A stretch of 64,000 nt of DNA from Paragorgia papillata. Its lineage: Eukaryota; Cnidaria; Anthozoa; Scleralcyonacea; Coralliidae. Below the pieces are notes generated by a model, which saw only the letters and a program-made list of their open reading frames with translations, was not told the DNA's origin and did no database searches. This document shows, one piece after another, positions 32,776 through 44,396 of the stretch. The position numbers were made by a program, and so were the translations under genes. Position 1 is the first letter of the stretch; each line of letters begins with the position of its first letter. Where the stretch lies: positions 1,286,001 through 1,350,000 of the forward strand of contig JAWNZC010000013.1 of the NCBI GenBank assembly GCA_035771165.1, given 5' to 3'.

Positions 32776-32857
32776 GGTGGTGGAACTGCTGCAGAATGGA
32801 GCCATTCTTAACAAGGTTTTCCAGCCTTACGAGTCTCATATTCCATTCATTTTGCAG
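32776..32857 (+). CDS. REV3L: REV3L exon 3
   Basis: Reads VVELLQNGAILNKVFQPYES then HIPFILQ, phase 0 at its end. Typical of B-family polymerase N-terminal domains in REV3. Confidence 0.93.
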
Positions 32858-33039
32858 GTACAAAATAATTAATATGGCATTATAGCAATTGCATACATGT
32901 ACATGTATTCCTGTTTGTTAAACTTACAAATAACTATTTAATAACTGTAACAATACCTATAGATGTATTCTAGCTGCATTATAACAATACTTATACTGTA
33001 TAGATCTACATATGCTATTTCTTATACTGTAACCCTGTT

Positions 33040-33170
33040 CTCGAACTTGAATTTCATGTGAGTAGAGTTTAATTGGTCTCTCCTGTGCTTTGAGGGTTTT
33101 TCGCAGGGTTCTGCGGTTCTGAACATGAGCCTCTGGCTCGGATGATTGGGTGACCACATCCTGTGCCTAT
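33040..33170 (+). mobile_element. Partial 5S-derived SINE
   Basis: CATGTGAGTAGAGTTTAATT, GTCTCTCCTGTGCTT and CGGATGATTGGGTGACC are the inverted form of the element at 4140-4365. It is truncated before the most 5S-like end. Confidence 0.55.
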
Positions 33171-33256
33171 GACGTTAAATGAATCATTACTCATTACATG
33201 CATGTACATGTACATTAGAATAGTGTGCCTACCTGACTATTAGTTATTTGTTCCTA

Positions 33257-33513
33257 CAATCAGTGACAAAATACCTTGGGACACTTCGTGTTTGTTGGTT
33301 AACTTAATATATTTTACATTTTTTCTCGTGATAGAGTTTATATATCCCTCCCTCCCCCTCCCTTTACAATGTTGACTAGGAAATAAGGGACGCTGTGAAC
33401 GTGAAAATGAGCCCTTAAATAGTCACCAACATTGAACAGGGGGGCCGGGGGAACATAAAACGGAAATTGTTGCTTTTTAAGTTGAAGTGTCCCAACACTT
33501 TTGTCACTGATTG
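33257..33513. mobile_element. Tc1/mariner-type MITE in REV3L intron 3
   Basis: CAATCAGTGACAAAATACCT at the left and ACTTTTGTCACTGATTG at the right, with TA on both sides. The same family is at 60795-61054. Confidence 0.8.
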
Positions 33514-33777
33514 TATGTACTGTAATAACTGTACCTCGCACCTACAGTACCTACCAATTACCCATGCCTATGAAGTTATATGGGTACCCACCAACCTACC
33601 TTAGTTAATATCTACTACAGTAGTACAAATACCTACTGTACCTAATATATAATTATCTATAAGTATTGACACCATAGGAAGATTTTCTAAAAAGCACAAA
33701 TTCAAACCAATCAGCAAACAAGGTTTTACCAAATAAGGTAATACTGTACTTAATATATAATTCTTGATTATTCTTAG

Positions 33778-33856
33778 TTTCTGATTGACTTCAACTTGTA
33801 TGGAATGAATTTACTTCATGCTGGAAAGGTGCATTTTAGAGGATGGGCAAGACCTG
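33778..33856 (+). CDS. REV3L: REV3L exon 4
   Basis: Reads FLIDFNLYGMNLLHAGKVHF, the conserved DYNLYGMN region of B-family polymerases, and ends in phase 1 at GTTAGT. Confidence 0.93.
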
Positions 33857-33950
33857 GTTAGTCTTGGCACTTCGTTTCTCTTGTTTATTTTAGCAATACT
33901 GAATTGTGCATGAACAATTGTGCTTTGGTTTTTGTTTTTGATCTGTGCAG

Positions 33951-34077
33951 AGACGAAAACGTCAAAGAGGCAACCTAGTCCGTCTTCTGAAAGTTCTTCG
34001 CCTTTCAGTTCCAATATCTCAGGTTCATTCCACATCAATGCAACTTTTCAACACTGGAATGAAAGTACAATTCCAAG
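33951..34077 (+). CDS. REV3L: REV3L exon 5
   Basis: A Ser-rich low-complexity stretch (QPSPSSESSPFSSN) followed by HINATFQHWNESTIPR, matching the ...W...IPR position that precedes the CELEVD region in REV3L. Confidence 0.85.
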
Positions 34078-34089
34078 GTGTGTGAGAAC

Positions 34090-34940
34090 CTTTAAGTAAT
34101 ATTTCATAAGCGAGTGGGAGTGTTTTACCAGGGGTTACAAAGACGAGAGGACAATGAAAATCACGAGGCCGTTAACCGAGTAGTTTTCATTGCTCTCGAG
34201 TGTTTGTAAAACATGAAAATTACGAGGTAATAAGGCCAAGTGATTTTTGTTGTTCTTGGGTGTTTGTAACTCCTGGTAAAACACGATACACGAGTTTATG
34301 AAATAGCTTCTCTATCGTCTATTATAGTAGAATTCGCTAGGGACTTGGGTAATATCAGATTAGACAATGGACGTGTATATTAGTACCCAATCGTGAATCG
34401 TCTCATGTTGAATTTATAATTAAGAAATGTGGTAATAAACGGTCTTTTGTTTTTGCCGTTTATTATCCGATTTCTTAATTATGAATTCACTTAGCGCGAC
34501 TTTTACCGGATTTCAAAACTCATGCACACGATCAAATATTTTTCTTTGATTGGGTAAATAGCTAATGAATTATTAATGAGTTTGAGATTCGCATTTCTCA
34601 AACTCATTAATAATTCATGAATTATCGTAGCCAATTAATGCATGAACGTATACCACCACATCACATGCATGAGTTTTGATACCCAATGAAAACCTGTAGG
34701 AAACTTCCTAGTGAACTGGATCACATTTTTTAATCTGCATATTGAAATCAATGAAGAAAACACCGCAAATCGCGATGCGAATACTCGTTTGAGAAGCTGA
34801 AGATCAAACACTCGTTTATCGTGTTTCATCAGGGGACTCCAAACACTCGAAAACAATAAAAACCTCGGGGCTACGCCCTCATTTGTTTTCTCGTGTTTGG
34901 AACCCCTGATGAAACACTCAAACTCGTGTTTGATCTATTA
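34090..34940. repeat. Palindromic repeats in REV3L intron 5
   Basis: Contains AATTAAGAAATGTGGTAATA inverted at about 34455-34480, TAATGAATTATTAATGAGTT inverted nearby, and CGTGTTTCATCAGGGGACTC versus CCCCTGATGAAACACTC. Several small foldbacks, no gene. Confidence 0.55.
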
Positions 34941-35076
34941 CGTCATATTAAATTTTAAGTTGCCAGGAATGCAATTAGTGACTAGTTACTGATGATGGCA
35001 TTTTGATGGCCAAAGTGGCATAATTATCTCTATAGCCAAATTGACTTTTTGTCGACTTTTTTGTTTCTTCTCACAG

Positions 35077-35174
35077 TGACTTACGACTGGACAGCCATGT
35101 GCCAAAGATTAGTCGTTGTGAACTGGAAGTAGACGTGGTCTCCACTGATATTCTTAACCAACTTGAAATCGGAA
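35077..35174 (+). CDS. REV3L: REV3L exon 6
   Basis: Reads VPKISRCELEVDVVSTDILN, containing the invariant CELEVD motif. Confidence 0.93.
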
Positions 35175-35263
35175 GTAAGCCTGGGATATATAATTCCACA
35201 CTTGATTAACATGCCACTGTGCGCAGTGCATGTGGTACGTTTGCGTGAGCTTGGTCTATGTAA

Positions 35264-35437
35264 AGCCTGGTTTCCATATAGCCGTAAGAGCCGGCGGCAT
35301 GACTGCGGCAAGGGGCGATGGTCCAATCATAGACAGTGTTGAATTAGCCAGCAATAAAAAGCTGTATGCGATTGGACCATTGCCCCTTGCCGCAGCCATG
35401 CCGCCGACTCTTACGGCTATATGGAAACCAGGCTTAA
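35264..35437. mobile_element. Perfect-arm palindromic MITE in REV3L intron 6
   Basis: AAGCCTGGTTTCCATATAGC at the left and GCTATATGGAAACCAGGCTT at the right. The arms of about 75 bp carry CGGCGGCATG and CATGCCGCCG. The left arm alone occurs at 21873. Confidence 0.85.
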
Positions 35438-36104
35438 CAGACGTTCGATAAGACGTTTTTATTCCCGAACAGCGATCCGAGCCTGCAACTTTTTTAATTA
35501 CCGGTTACTTAGCGCTCTAATCATTGAGCTATAGCAGGAGTTTGGATGCAGGAGTTCTAAGGTTGCAAACCCCTAATACATTCACACACAGTACCGGACT
35601 GGGAGAACTTCCGGTGGACCGATCCATCTGAACTTTGAAAGTTGTTCGGCTGATTCAGAAGGCTGTTACACGTGTATGTTAAACACCGATTTTATCGGTT
35701 GACCAGCCGATAAAAATCGGCCGACTAAAATCGTAGTGTGTGCGCTAGGCTTAAACTTCAACGATTACACAAGTGCATGCAACCTTCCGACGCGTATATG
35801 TCAAAACAGAGTTTTTACACCTGCTTTGCTTTCGAAAGCAGATACCTATATATGTATTGTATCTAGCATAATCCGCAGCAAAATTTTCATTTAAAGACAG
35901 AATAAGCAATTTTGATATATGACAATGGTAAAAAGCATTGGTAACGTTGATCAGGCGTTGTGCACAAAATATCGATCCGATACGATGTCCGGCTTGATAT
36001 ATCGGTAGACTTCTAAAAAAGTGTCTGTAACTGATTTCTAAAGCTTTGTTGTTAAGCAAGATTTTTCTATTCTTTAAGTACAATATAATTATAATTGTTT
36101 TTAG

Positions 36105-36209
36105 CAAGTGTTGGCACTAATCCAGGAATTGTGGCCATGTGGGAGGACGAGAAACAGCGTCGTCGCGACCATGAACAATCTTCACAAATCACGCTTCCAT
36201 TGTCTCAAG
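36105..36209 (+). CDS. REV3L: REV3L exon 7
   Basis: Reads GTNPGIVAMWEDEKQRRRDH, containing the family signature WEDEKQRR; ends in phase 1. Confidence 0.93.
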
Positions 36210-36314
36210 GTGGGAAAGTGTTTTGGTTTTGAGTTTGTCAATTGATCAGATGACATTATTTTGCTCTGATAGAAATAGACAGTATATATATTAAAACATT
36301 TCTATAATTTTTAG

Positions 36315-36399
36315 ACAGAGGTGATTTGCCAGTTCTGGATGCCGAGCGAGATTTCAAAGCAAGAATCAGGGAAATAATATCACAACGAAACCAGCTCGT
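36315..36399 (+). CDS. REV3L: REV3L exon 8
   Basis: Reads LPVLDAERDFKARIREIISQ. Charged helix-like sequence, colinear with the region after WEDEKQRR in REV3L; ends in phase 2 at GTATGT. Confidence 0.8.
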
Positions 36400-37009
36400 G
36401 TATGTGGTGAACGGTTTTTGTTTAATAGGCGAGTTTCAGGGTGTAGCGCGCGCATCATTTTTCAAAAAAACTGGCAAGCTTCACTCAAAATAAACATGCA
36501 TATTGTTTAAAATCAACATGAAAGTATAGATACAGTTTCTGGATGTTTAACACTGTTATTCTGCTGTTGTTGGCTCGCTAGCAAGTCTGTTTGCCATTGC
36601 TTACTTTGTGGGGAGCTCGCCAATTCCTTTGTAAAACGACGCGCGCGCAATACCGTGAAATTCGCCTATTAAACTATTTGCTATCTTGCGTAGCTGGCGA
36701 TGGGGCGAATTGGGCAAATGTAAGCGACTATAAAGCAACACGGCTGCTGAACGTTTGCGCCTGCGCGAACTCCCAACCAAAAAAGAGCGGGAAACTATTG
36801 TTGTTTTGTAATTCGACGAGACTGACACGCGTTTCTTGCAAATTTTAAATAAACTGAGTAAAATTTTAAGGTTCGTACTTTCTGTATAGCTGCATTAGCA
36901 AGCAAGCTTCATATAATGTCCATGAACCCTTTTTAAAACACAAATGAATAGTCGAGTTTGAGTCGTTTCAATTTATGAGTCGAAAGCAAAGGAAATTAGT
37001 ACTGTTTCT

Positions 37010-37500
37010 GAGTGGTTTGGATATCGGAGGAAGAAATTACATAAACTAAGCAAACTTTCACATCAATTTTCTATTAAAGATACTCAGATTTGTTTTAGAT
37101 ACTACCTTGCTTCATTCTTGAGATATTCAGGTTTGTTTGACACGTAAATGTCATACTTTCATTTTTTAGAAAAGTATGTTTTTCTTTGAGAGTACTTGTC
37201 GAAAGTATTTAATAAAAATTTGCACATGCATATATGTAGCCATGACTGGTCACTAAACGTGTGTAGTTGTGTGTGAAATATTTGGACCATCCTAAAATGG
37301 ATGCTCTTTCAAAACGTCATTATGCAGTGTGATGTCATAAGCATTACATTTGCATATCAAACAAACCTGAATATCTCAAGAATGAAGCAAGGAAACGAAA
37401 TTCTACGAAAGATGTTACTTTGTCATTTTAAGTGTTCTTTCAAATGCAATCATCAAAAACTGCGGTGAAATTTCGTTGCAATAGGCACTTTAAAGAAGCC
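37010..37500. repeat. Dispersed repeat in REV3L intron 8 (TTCGTTTTTGAGATATTCAG family)
   Basis: TTGCTTCATTCTTGAGATAT and its inverted form ATATCTCAAGAATGAAGCAA mark the arms. The family also appears at 2100-2260, 57640-58510 and 63780-64000. Confidence 0.65.
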
Positions 37501-37532
37501 ACTTAACATGACTCCGAATTTTTACTTTTTAG

Positions 37533-37660
37533 TCAAAGCCAACTTGACAAAATGGAAAAGACCCGTTTGAATTCTTTGTCACCAGAAGACTTTCATGAAT
37601 TATCACAAAGCATTCTTTTGGATACGAAAGACCCGCAAAGTCCAGTAATACTTAGCCAAG
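37533..37660 (+). CDS. REV3L: REV3L exon 9
   Basis: Reads TRLNSLSPEDFHELSQSILL then DTKDPQSP. Phases fit both neighbours; family similarity is moderate. Confidence 0.75.
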
Positions 37661-38154
37661 GTAACGAGCGTTGTTTACTTGTAAATGGATATATGGGATA
37701 TCATTTTATGACTGGGTTTATTTTCTGGTCCGTACGCAAAACGATGCATGCTGATTGGTTCCCGAGCGATCGGGATCCTACGATATTGACCGACCGGTCA
37801 ATACTCAACACGCTTTTTGTCGGACCGGTAAGTTTTGGCCGGGAAATTTCTGAGTTTATTTGAATACAAATAAAAAAGAACTACAGTAGGTGATTTTATT
37901 CAAACATTTCGAACAGTTAAATGTGCTGGAAATTATGTATGAACATTACTGCTGGAACCTTCAGGAACATTGGTGGGTTTTTTTTACAGCTTTCTACGTA
38001 ACTATGAATTAGGAATGAATGTTGAATTGATGCCAACACGAAGCTACAAGTGAAAGTATTATATATGAGACAAAATAACGGCAAACTATGAAAAACAAAA
38101 ATGGCGTTAAAGCACAATGTAGAATATGAAAAATCCAATGTAATAAGTTTTTCA

Positions 38155-39215
38155 TTAACCCCAATTGCTCGGTCTACACGCGTAAAAGCGCACAAATTGT
38201 TCACGGTTGTCAACAGGCGTGAACAATGTTGTGCTGCTCGCCGTGAACAAGTTGTCAACAAGTTGTTCACTTATGGTTTGAACAACTTGTTCACGGATAA
38301 ATCAACAGTCATGAACAAGTTGTTTCAACAGCACATTTTTATAGCCAACAACGTTGTTTGCACATGATACAACATGTTGTAACAGCATGACGAAATAATA
38401 ACGATGAACAACAATGTTACAACAATGGTGAACATGGTTGATGTATCAACACGTTCTTCGGTTGTTACAACATGCGTGAACAACGGTTGTTGTTTCATCA
38501 AGCTGTAACAACTTGTTGAAACAATGATGAACAATGTTGTTCATTTATCAGTGTTGTTCACATATGTCAACAAGTTGTTACAGCATTGTTCAGGCAACAA
38601 TGCTGTAACAACTTGCGCGTATACGGAAGAGTTTTGCCTTCGGTGTTTTTTCGCGAACTTCAAGAAAATTGTTCAGGCTTTGCACTCGGTTCAGAATTTG
38701 TCTTCCGTGTAAACAGGCGGAACCGTACTAATTCGAGAGAACGGTTCCGAATTTGTCTTCCGTGTAAACAGGCGGAACCGTACTAATTCGTGAGAACGGT
38801 TCCGAATTCGTGTTCCGTGTAAACAGGCGGAACCGTACTAATTCGAGACCGGTTCCGAATCCGTCTTCCGTGTAAACAGGCGGAACCGTACTAATTCGAG
38901 ACCGGTTCCGAATCCGTCTTCCGTGTAAACAGGCGGAACCGTACTAATTCGAGACCGGTTCCGAATTCGTGTTCCGTGTAAACAGGCGGAACCGTACTAA
39001 TTCGAGACCGGTTCCGAATCCGTCTTCCGTGTAAACAGGCGGAACCGTACTAATTCGAGAAAGGTTCCGAATTTGTCTTCCGTGTGCAGGTGAACAGGCG
39101 GAACCGTACTAATTCGAGACTGGTTCCAAATTTGTCTTCCGTGTAAACAGGCGGAACCGTACTAATTCGAAACCGGTTCCGAATTCGTCCGGTACCGTGT
39201 AAACGGGGTTTAAGA
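38155..39215. mobile_element. Composite element in REV3L intron 9 with 53-bp minisatellite
   Basis: Ends TTAACCCCAATTGCTCGGTC and CCGTGTAAACGGGGTTTAA are imperfect inverted repeats. The left half is built from TTGTTCA/TGAACAA motifs that can pair with each other. The right half (about 38690-39190) has nine to ten tandem units of about 53 bp containing TTCCGTGTAAACAGGCGGAA. Confidence 0.7.
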
Positions 39216-39307
39216 AGCTGGGAAGTTGGATTCTCTGTTTCTCGTTATATAAGATAGCCGTAGATTCTGTTGATAAGAAACGTTTTTGTTTGTTTCCATT
39301 TGATTAG

Positions 39308-39397
39308 ATGTCGATGAAAACATGCCAGTCGTTGATGAAACGGTGATCGAGGATGTTCTACAAGCAAGTCAGTCCCAATCAGAAAGACTTTGTACAT
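39308..39397 (+). CDS. REV3L: REV3L exon 10
   Basis: Reads ENMPVVDETVIEDVLQASQS, acidic; phases fit. Little conservation is expected here. Confidence 0.7.
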
Positions 39398-39584
39398 GTA
39401 AGTGGCTAACTGCATCATTAAATGTTGTCAGTTTTTTCTGTTTCCAACTGTTAACAATGTTGTGCTACCAACTGTAAACAATGTTGTGCTACCAACTGTA
39501 AACAATATTGTGTTACCAACTGTGAAAACAATGTTGTGCTGCTAAATGTGAACTCACCATGCAATATCTCATTTTTACATGTAG

Positions 39585-39689
39585 CTGGCCGACTAGATAG
39601 TGAGTTGATTGATATTCTAGTCAGCTTGGCCGATGATCCCAACCAACCAGTCCTTCAAGAATGCAGCCCAAAGTCTAACACCAGTCAAC
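39585..39689 (+). CDS. REV3L: REV3L exon 11
   Basis: Reads LDSELIDILVSLADDPNQPV, similar to the short LLxxLA segment of REV3L linkers. Enters and leaves in phase 1. Confidence 0.75.
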
Positions 39690-39769
39690 GTATGTATTTA
39701 AATTGATTGACTTTTTGATTAAAGTATATAGGTCATTGTGGCCGTGTTATACAAATTCGCTGTCTTTAT

Positions 39770-40130
39770 GAGCTGGAGAAAGCACGTTCTGGCCAGTGCA
39801 TTCGGGGGTTTCTACTTTACAGAGAAAATTCCCAAGCACCTTTATTTTCCCCAGACCCTCACCACTGTCCGAGATATATAACTGGAGTTCGGGTGCCCTA
39901 TATCAATGACTACCAATGGGTGACCAATTCAACATGGCGCTTTACGGGTCCTTTGGCCTACAGTAGTAACCGCTGACTTTTTTTTCACAAATAGATTTTT
40001 AACTGGATTGATTGGTCTGCGGGCGCGACTGAGCCCACAGTCAAATAAACATATCGGACAAAATATGATCAGCGGTTGTTACTATAAGAAAAAGGACCCT
40101 TATTTCCGCCATCTTTGTTCGGTCAATTTT
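39770..40130. repeat. Dispersed repeat in REV3L intron 11
   Basis: GGGTCCTTTGGCCTACAGTA and CAGTCAAATAAACATATCGG match sequence at 49870-51030, where the family is split by another transposon. Confidence 0.6.
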
Positions 40131-40228
40131 TGGACGGGACCCGCAGTTTAGTTTTATATAGATCCATTAGCTTACCACCAGTTTTTTGAAGTTATGTAAT
40201 ACGCTAAGATATATGTCATCTTTCGTAG

Positions 40229-40346
40229 TGACTGCAGTTGAGGACAGAGAGGTTGCGGACGAATCAGAGAATGAAGACGAAGAGTCACTGGTAATGTCAC
40301 AACCGGTGTGGCACGATGAAGACCTGAGTGACGATTTCGAAGAAAG
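40229..40346 (+). CDS. REV3L: REV3L exon 12
   Basis: Reads VEDREVADESENEDEESLVM then VWHDEDLSDDFEE. Two in-frame acceptors nine bases apart (TTTCGTAG and ACTGCAG) would give proteins differing by three residues. Confidence 0.75.
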
Positions 40347-40544
40347 GTTTGTGTTAAGTCTAATGTATTATACAATACCATGGTTACTGTGCGTGTTTTC
40401 ATTGGTTGTTGGCCATGATCTATTACAGGACAGATGCATGGACACGTCAGATCACGTCAGCTGACTTGCTTTTTTTCTTCTTCATGCCCCAAATCCGGCA
40501 AGATTTTCGGTAAAAATCTTTTTAATTTTTGTATTGTATAAAAC

Positions 40545-40737
40545 AAATAGATTCCATTTTTTTGTTGTCTGTTCAGTTATAGATGCACAGAAGACGTCAC
40601 AACGTGGTAAGAACATCAGTGACCCACTCGACTGCGTCTCGTGGGCCACTTTTTTGTTCTTACCACGTTGTGACGTCATCTGTGCATGTATAACTGAACA
40701 GACAACGGCAAAATGGAATCTATTTGTTAATTAAAGT
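40545..40737. repeat. Foldback in REV3L intron 12
   Basis: CAAATAGATTCCATTTTT, GTTCAGTTATAGATGCACAG and GACGTCACAACGTGGTAAGA are mirrored at the right. A one-arm relative is at 56395-56475. Arms about 85 bp. Confidence 0.8.
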
Positions 40738-41104
40738 CAATCAAAAACGTTCACATGTCCTCAAACTTTCACAACGTGCGTCTTATGGATTTAATATGCA
40801 GTTTAACACTTTGAGGCCTGGACCTCTCACTGTGCTGAATAAAATCGTTTGGCGTTAGCCAGAATAAACCTTAAAGACTCGTCGTCAGGCTTCAAAGTGT
40901 TAAATAGTATGAATAAGTTATTAAGTATTGTGGGGAAGCGGGTCGAATCCTAGCCGCGGCCGAGTAGAGTTTTCTCCACTTATCCGGCATGGTCATAGTA
41001 GCACCTATAACATACCGCCTATTTAAATATTAGCTTGTTGTAAGTTAACAAAGTTGTATCTAATAAACCACGATCTGCAACTATCTGCCCCACGATTTAT
41101 TTTG

Positions 41105-41410
41105 TTTAATGTCAAGGGTTAACACCCTAACACCCGGGTCAAAGTTTAATAGGGTCACCCTGCTGCCCAGGTCAACTTTATTAGACCTGGTTACCAAGCA
41201 CTAATAACAAGGAGGCAAGAAGAGCTAGGTAGGCAAGTTATCCCTACCAAACGTATTTACAACGACAAAACATAACCCGGCTACTAGGGTAACCCTAGTG
41301 GTGTGATAGGGTTAGTGTCCTTGTTAAAACACGACAAACAAACAAAAACACAACAAGAAATATATTATAGCTAGGGTAACCCTACCTCCTTGTAGACAGG
41401 CTTTAATAGA
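41105..41410. repeat. MITE with AGGGTAACCCTA motifs in REV3L intron 12
   Basis: CAAGGGTTAACACCCTAACA at the left and GTGATAGGGTTAGTGTCCTTG near the right, with GGTCAACTTTATTAGACC inside. Related in style to the Harbinger-type elements at 8083 and 63154. Confidence 0.5.
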
Positions 41411-41685
41411 CACTTCCCAAATTTGCTTCAATGGACGTGAACAATGGCTTGAAATCGAGGTTGAATATCAAAGGTGATAGTGCATGCATTACAATTTCAA
41501 TTTCATTGACAACCTTGAGGCTATTCATGCCATTAATGGTTTCATAGGTTTTGAAACGAAGTTTCTATTTCTAAGCTATAATTATCTTAGATTATCTTAT
41601 AGTGTGTTCAGCGCAGCTACATGTACGCCTACGCGTACCTATTTTTTGATATTGAAGAAACTAGATTCTAGTTTGGAAATATCGA

Positions 41686-42118
41686 ATACTATTGTTCCCA
41701 GTAAACCGCGAAACAACCATTTCTTAAATTGATCACGTGATACGATTTTCTCATGCTTGAAATTTGAGATGAAGTGGTCGCACCTTGATTGTTATTCGTT
41801 TACTCTCAACCGTCCCGACACGAGCAGAGCATCGAAACAACTCAACGAAAGCTCGTGCGTCTTCCAAAAGACGAACAAAAGTATTTTCTTCATCCAGATA
41901 CTGTAATCGAAGTTGTTCTTCGCTTAAATACCTGAAGCGACTCATTTTGACTGTCCTTGACTGTTGAGTCGCTTAGCCAGAGCCGTTGTGTTTTCACACG
42001 AGAAGACACAACAGTGTGATCACGTGACGGTTTTCCGAAAGCTTCAAACTAACCAACTGCCTTCTTCCGGTGGCTATTTGAAAACAGGATGTTCGCGGTC
42101 TACTGGGAACAATAGTAT
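41686..42118 (-). mobile_element. TIR element with a possible transposon first exon
   Basis: ATACTATTGTTCCCAGTAAA at the left is inverted at the right as TCTACTGGGAACAATAGTAT. The minus strand has an ATG at 41945 with MSRFRYLSEEQLRLQYLDEE and FVRLLEDARAFVELF, a helix-rich N-terminus like those of transposon-encoded proteins. It may be a deletion derivative that keeps exon 1. Superfamily not assigned. Confidence 0.5.
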
Positions 42119-42159
42119 ATAAGTACCATCATTCCATGATCTGTTGTTTTCAACTTGAC

Positions 42160-42300
42160 CATGTAGCTCAGTCGGCATAGAGCACGGGACTAAACCGAAG
42201 GTTGCGGGTTTGAATCTTCGATCCTAGCCGCGGCCGTGTCTAGAGTTTTCTCTACTTACCCGGTATGGTTCACCACTCGGAGTAGTATACCATATATTAG
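42160..42300 (+). mobile_element. tRNA-derived SINE (family 4)
   Basis: TGTAGCTCAGTCGGCATAGA (A box) and TTGCGGGTTTGAATCTTCG (B box) are followed by CTAGCCGCGGCCGTG. A fragment lies at 40935-40985. Relatives flank the transposon at 56735-57448. Confidence 0.65.
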
Positions 42301-42323
42301 TATTTTTGTATAACGTTTTAAAG

Positions 42324-42622
42324 GGACGACATTGAAGATGTTGAAGAATTTGATCGGGAGTTACAACGTATTCCTCAACTGGATGGAACTGTGGACGAAG
42401 AATCCGGCATGTCGTTATCGGAAAGTACCTTTACTGCTGAAGACGGAAGTAAAGATTCGTGTACTAATTACGAGCAGGCCTCGTGTTTTGATGTGGCAGG
42501 AGGTAAAGGGAGGTTGTATATTGAACAATTTTCTGAACGTATTCCGCAACTTGATGGCTGTCACGATGACAAGGACAAAGACCAGAATCAAATGAGAGCT
42601 ACGACTTCAACCAGTAGAAAAG
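42324..42622 (+). CDS. REV3L: REV3L exon 13
   Basis: Reads DDIEDVEEFDRELQRIPQLD and about 80 further residues, acidic and low in order, ending SRK in phase 1 at the donor GTATTG. The strongest acceptor of the next exon needs phase 2, so either an alternative donor (GTGTCT at 42633), an alternative acceptor (44358-44359) or an unseen small exon is used. Confidence 0.7.
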
Positions 42623-42859
42623 GTATTGTAAAGTGTCTGAAATGAGAAATTCATCCCGTCAGGCAGTGGATAGGTTTTCGTGCCGCCACGAAAACCTATC
42701 CGGTATAGTGTGAACAAATTCGTCATGAAACAGCACAGAAAGGTATCCGATACTAGATGTACCTGAGTATACTTCTTTCAAGATTAAACCGGCGCAGCAG
42801 CGTGCCGGCATATACCGAAACATAGTTTTTACAGAAAATTGAGTCGCTACAACTCAGAT

Positions 42860-43090
42860 GGCAGACCGAAGCTGTTCACGATATTGATGCCTCGGAACGA
42901 GTCAAACCGTACGTGTGTCGCAAGTACTTGTTGGGTTACACGCAGTGGCATCGTGTCAGTTTAAAATGTTTTTCTACGTCAGTAGAAGCTTCGTTTGGTT
43001 ATGTGGCTAGAATTTGGAAGGTCCTGGGTTTGAGTCCCGTCTGGAGATCAGACTTTTCCGAGACTGTTTAATAACTTACGACAGCTTGCA
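42860..43090 (+). mobile_element. tRNA-derived SINE (family 3)
   Basis: GGTCCTGGGTTTGAGTCCCGTCTGG-type B-box region (43020-43043), preceded by an inverted partial head (GTCAAACCGTACGTGTGTCG). Same family as 9640-9850. Confidence 0.6.
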
Positions 43091-43529
43091 GAGTTTGAAA
43101 AAAGCTGCGGGTACGCGGGTACCACCCGGAGGAAGGTTTACTCTAGTGAGGAAGGTTTAAAGTGAAAACACGTGAAACAACACATTCGGTAATCTGAGAA
43201 AGTTATTGATCAAGTAAGGTGTCGAGAAGAAATGCGATTTGCAGCAAAACATTGGCTAACCAACAATTATGCAGCACTGGCAGTGGCAGCAGTTACATGT
43301 GTGAGACATGTGCGCTGATGTCAGCTGTGATGTCTGTATCTTCGCAGCAGTCGAGGGTAGTTGGCAGGCTATCAGTCAGCAGCGGTCAGTTATTAGTAGC
43401 TATTGTAGTATGCCAAAGCTTACCTAGGAAAAACCTAGAAAACCAAGGTACTGTAAAAGTCACGCAGTATTTATGAACGTTGCAAAACACAAAATTCTCG
43501 CTATATATTTTGAGGAAGGTATCTGAACT

Positions 43530-44340
43530 TAAAAACCCATCCGGAGGAAGGTTGAATACTTTTTCCAACTCTGACAGCTTTTATACAGCAAAAACCAACG
43601 AAACTTTACCAACTTCAAGCTGAGAACACTATACCAACCACTGATCTCTATATAACTGGATTGCTCATCCTTTATGATATGGTCAGCAGTAAACATTTTG
43701 AAGCCATGCACCAGCCATATTGGTACTCCAGGTCTAGTTTTCCAGGGGAGTCGGAAAAGCCGTAAAACAATTCTCAAATACCAATTTACCGTTACTGCTG
43801 GAATACAAAAGGAAAATACAAGCAAATACAGTCCGAAATTATCAACTACATACTTCAAAGCTATGTAAAGACTTATGTTTTACTATCAAAGGTATATAAG
43901 TAGTTTTATAATGAAGTTATTGACTGGTCTCGTTGGTTTTTACGAGTTTTGCGATGTAGGCAAGTTAACGATTACCAGGCAGAGTAAAAAACTACAAAAT
44001 AACACGTTTTACTGCCCAATAATACCAACAAATGCAAAAACTAAGCTTCTAAACATTTTACATTGTTCTTTGTTTGATACCAATAGCAGAATGTTTTTTT
44101 ATTGTGGCTTTTTTCGTGTCTTTTCGTGCCACGAAAACATACAAAGTTTCCGTGGTGGCCATCTCCATAAAAACTATACTGATTTTCTGCTATCAGTTTC
44201 TGAACTATACAAGTTTTTAAAGGCGTGTATGTATAGTACTAAGGCTGGGTACTCCAAATTCGTCATCTCTGCTGGCCCGGATGAGCAATCCAGTTATATA
44301 GAGATCAGTGATACCAACGTACAAAAGGTATAATTAACAT
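43530..44340. repeat. Inverted-repeat element in REV3L intron 13
   Basis: GATCTCTATATAACTGGATT and GCTCATCC at about 43644 are inverted at about 44280 (GGATGAGCAATCCAGTTATA). Part of the family recurs at 59520. No gene recognised. Confidence 0.55.
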
Positions 44341-44396
44341 TCTTCGTAATTTTAAGAGCTCTTTCAAATAAGTCAAACACAATTTTCGCTTATAGG

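Noticed and set aside
40245..40325. Separate acidic small protein
   Set aside because: The stretch is REV3L exon 12 read together with flanking intron.
43219..43476. Extra REV3L exon between exons 13 and 14
   Set aside because: The open frame has splice-like borders, but no acceptor gives the phase needed after exon 13 and the sequence shows no REV3L similarity.
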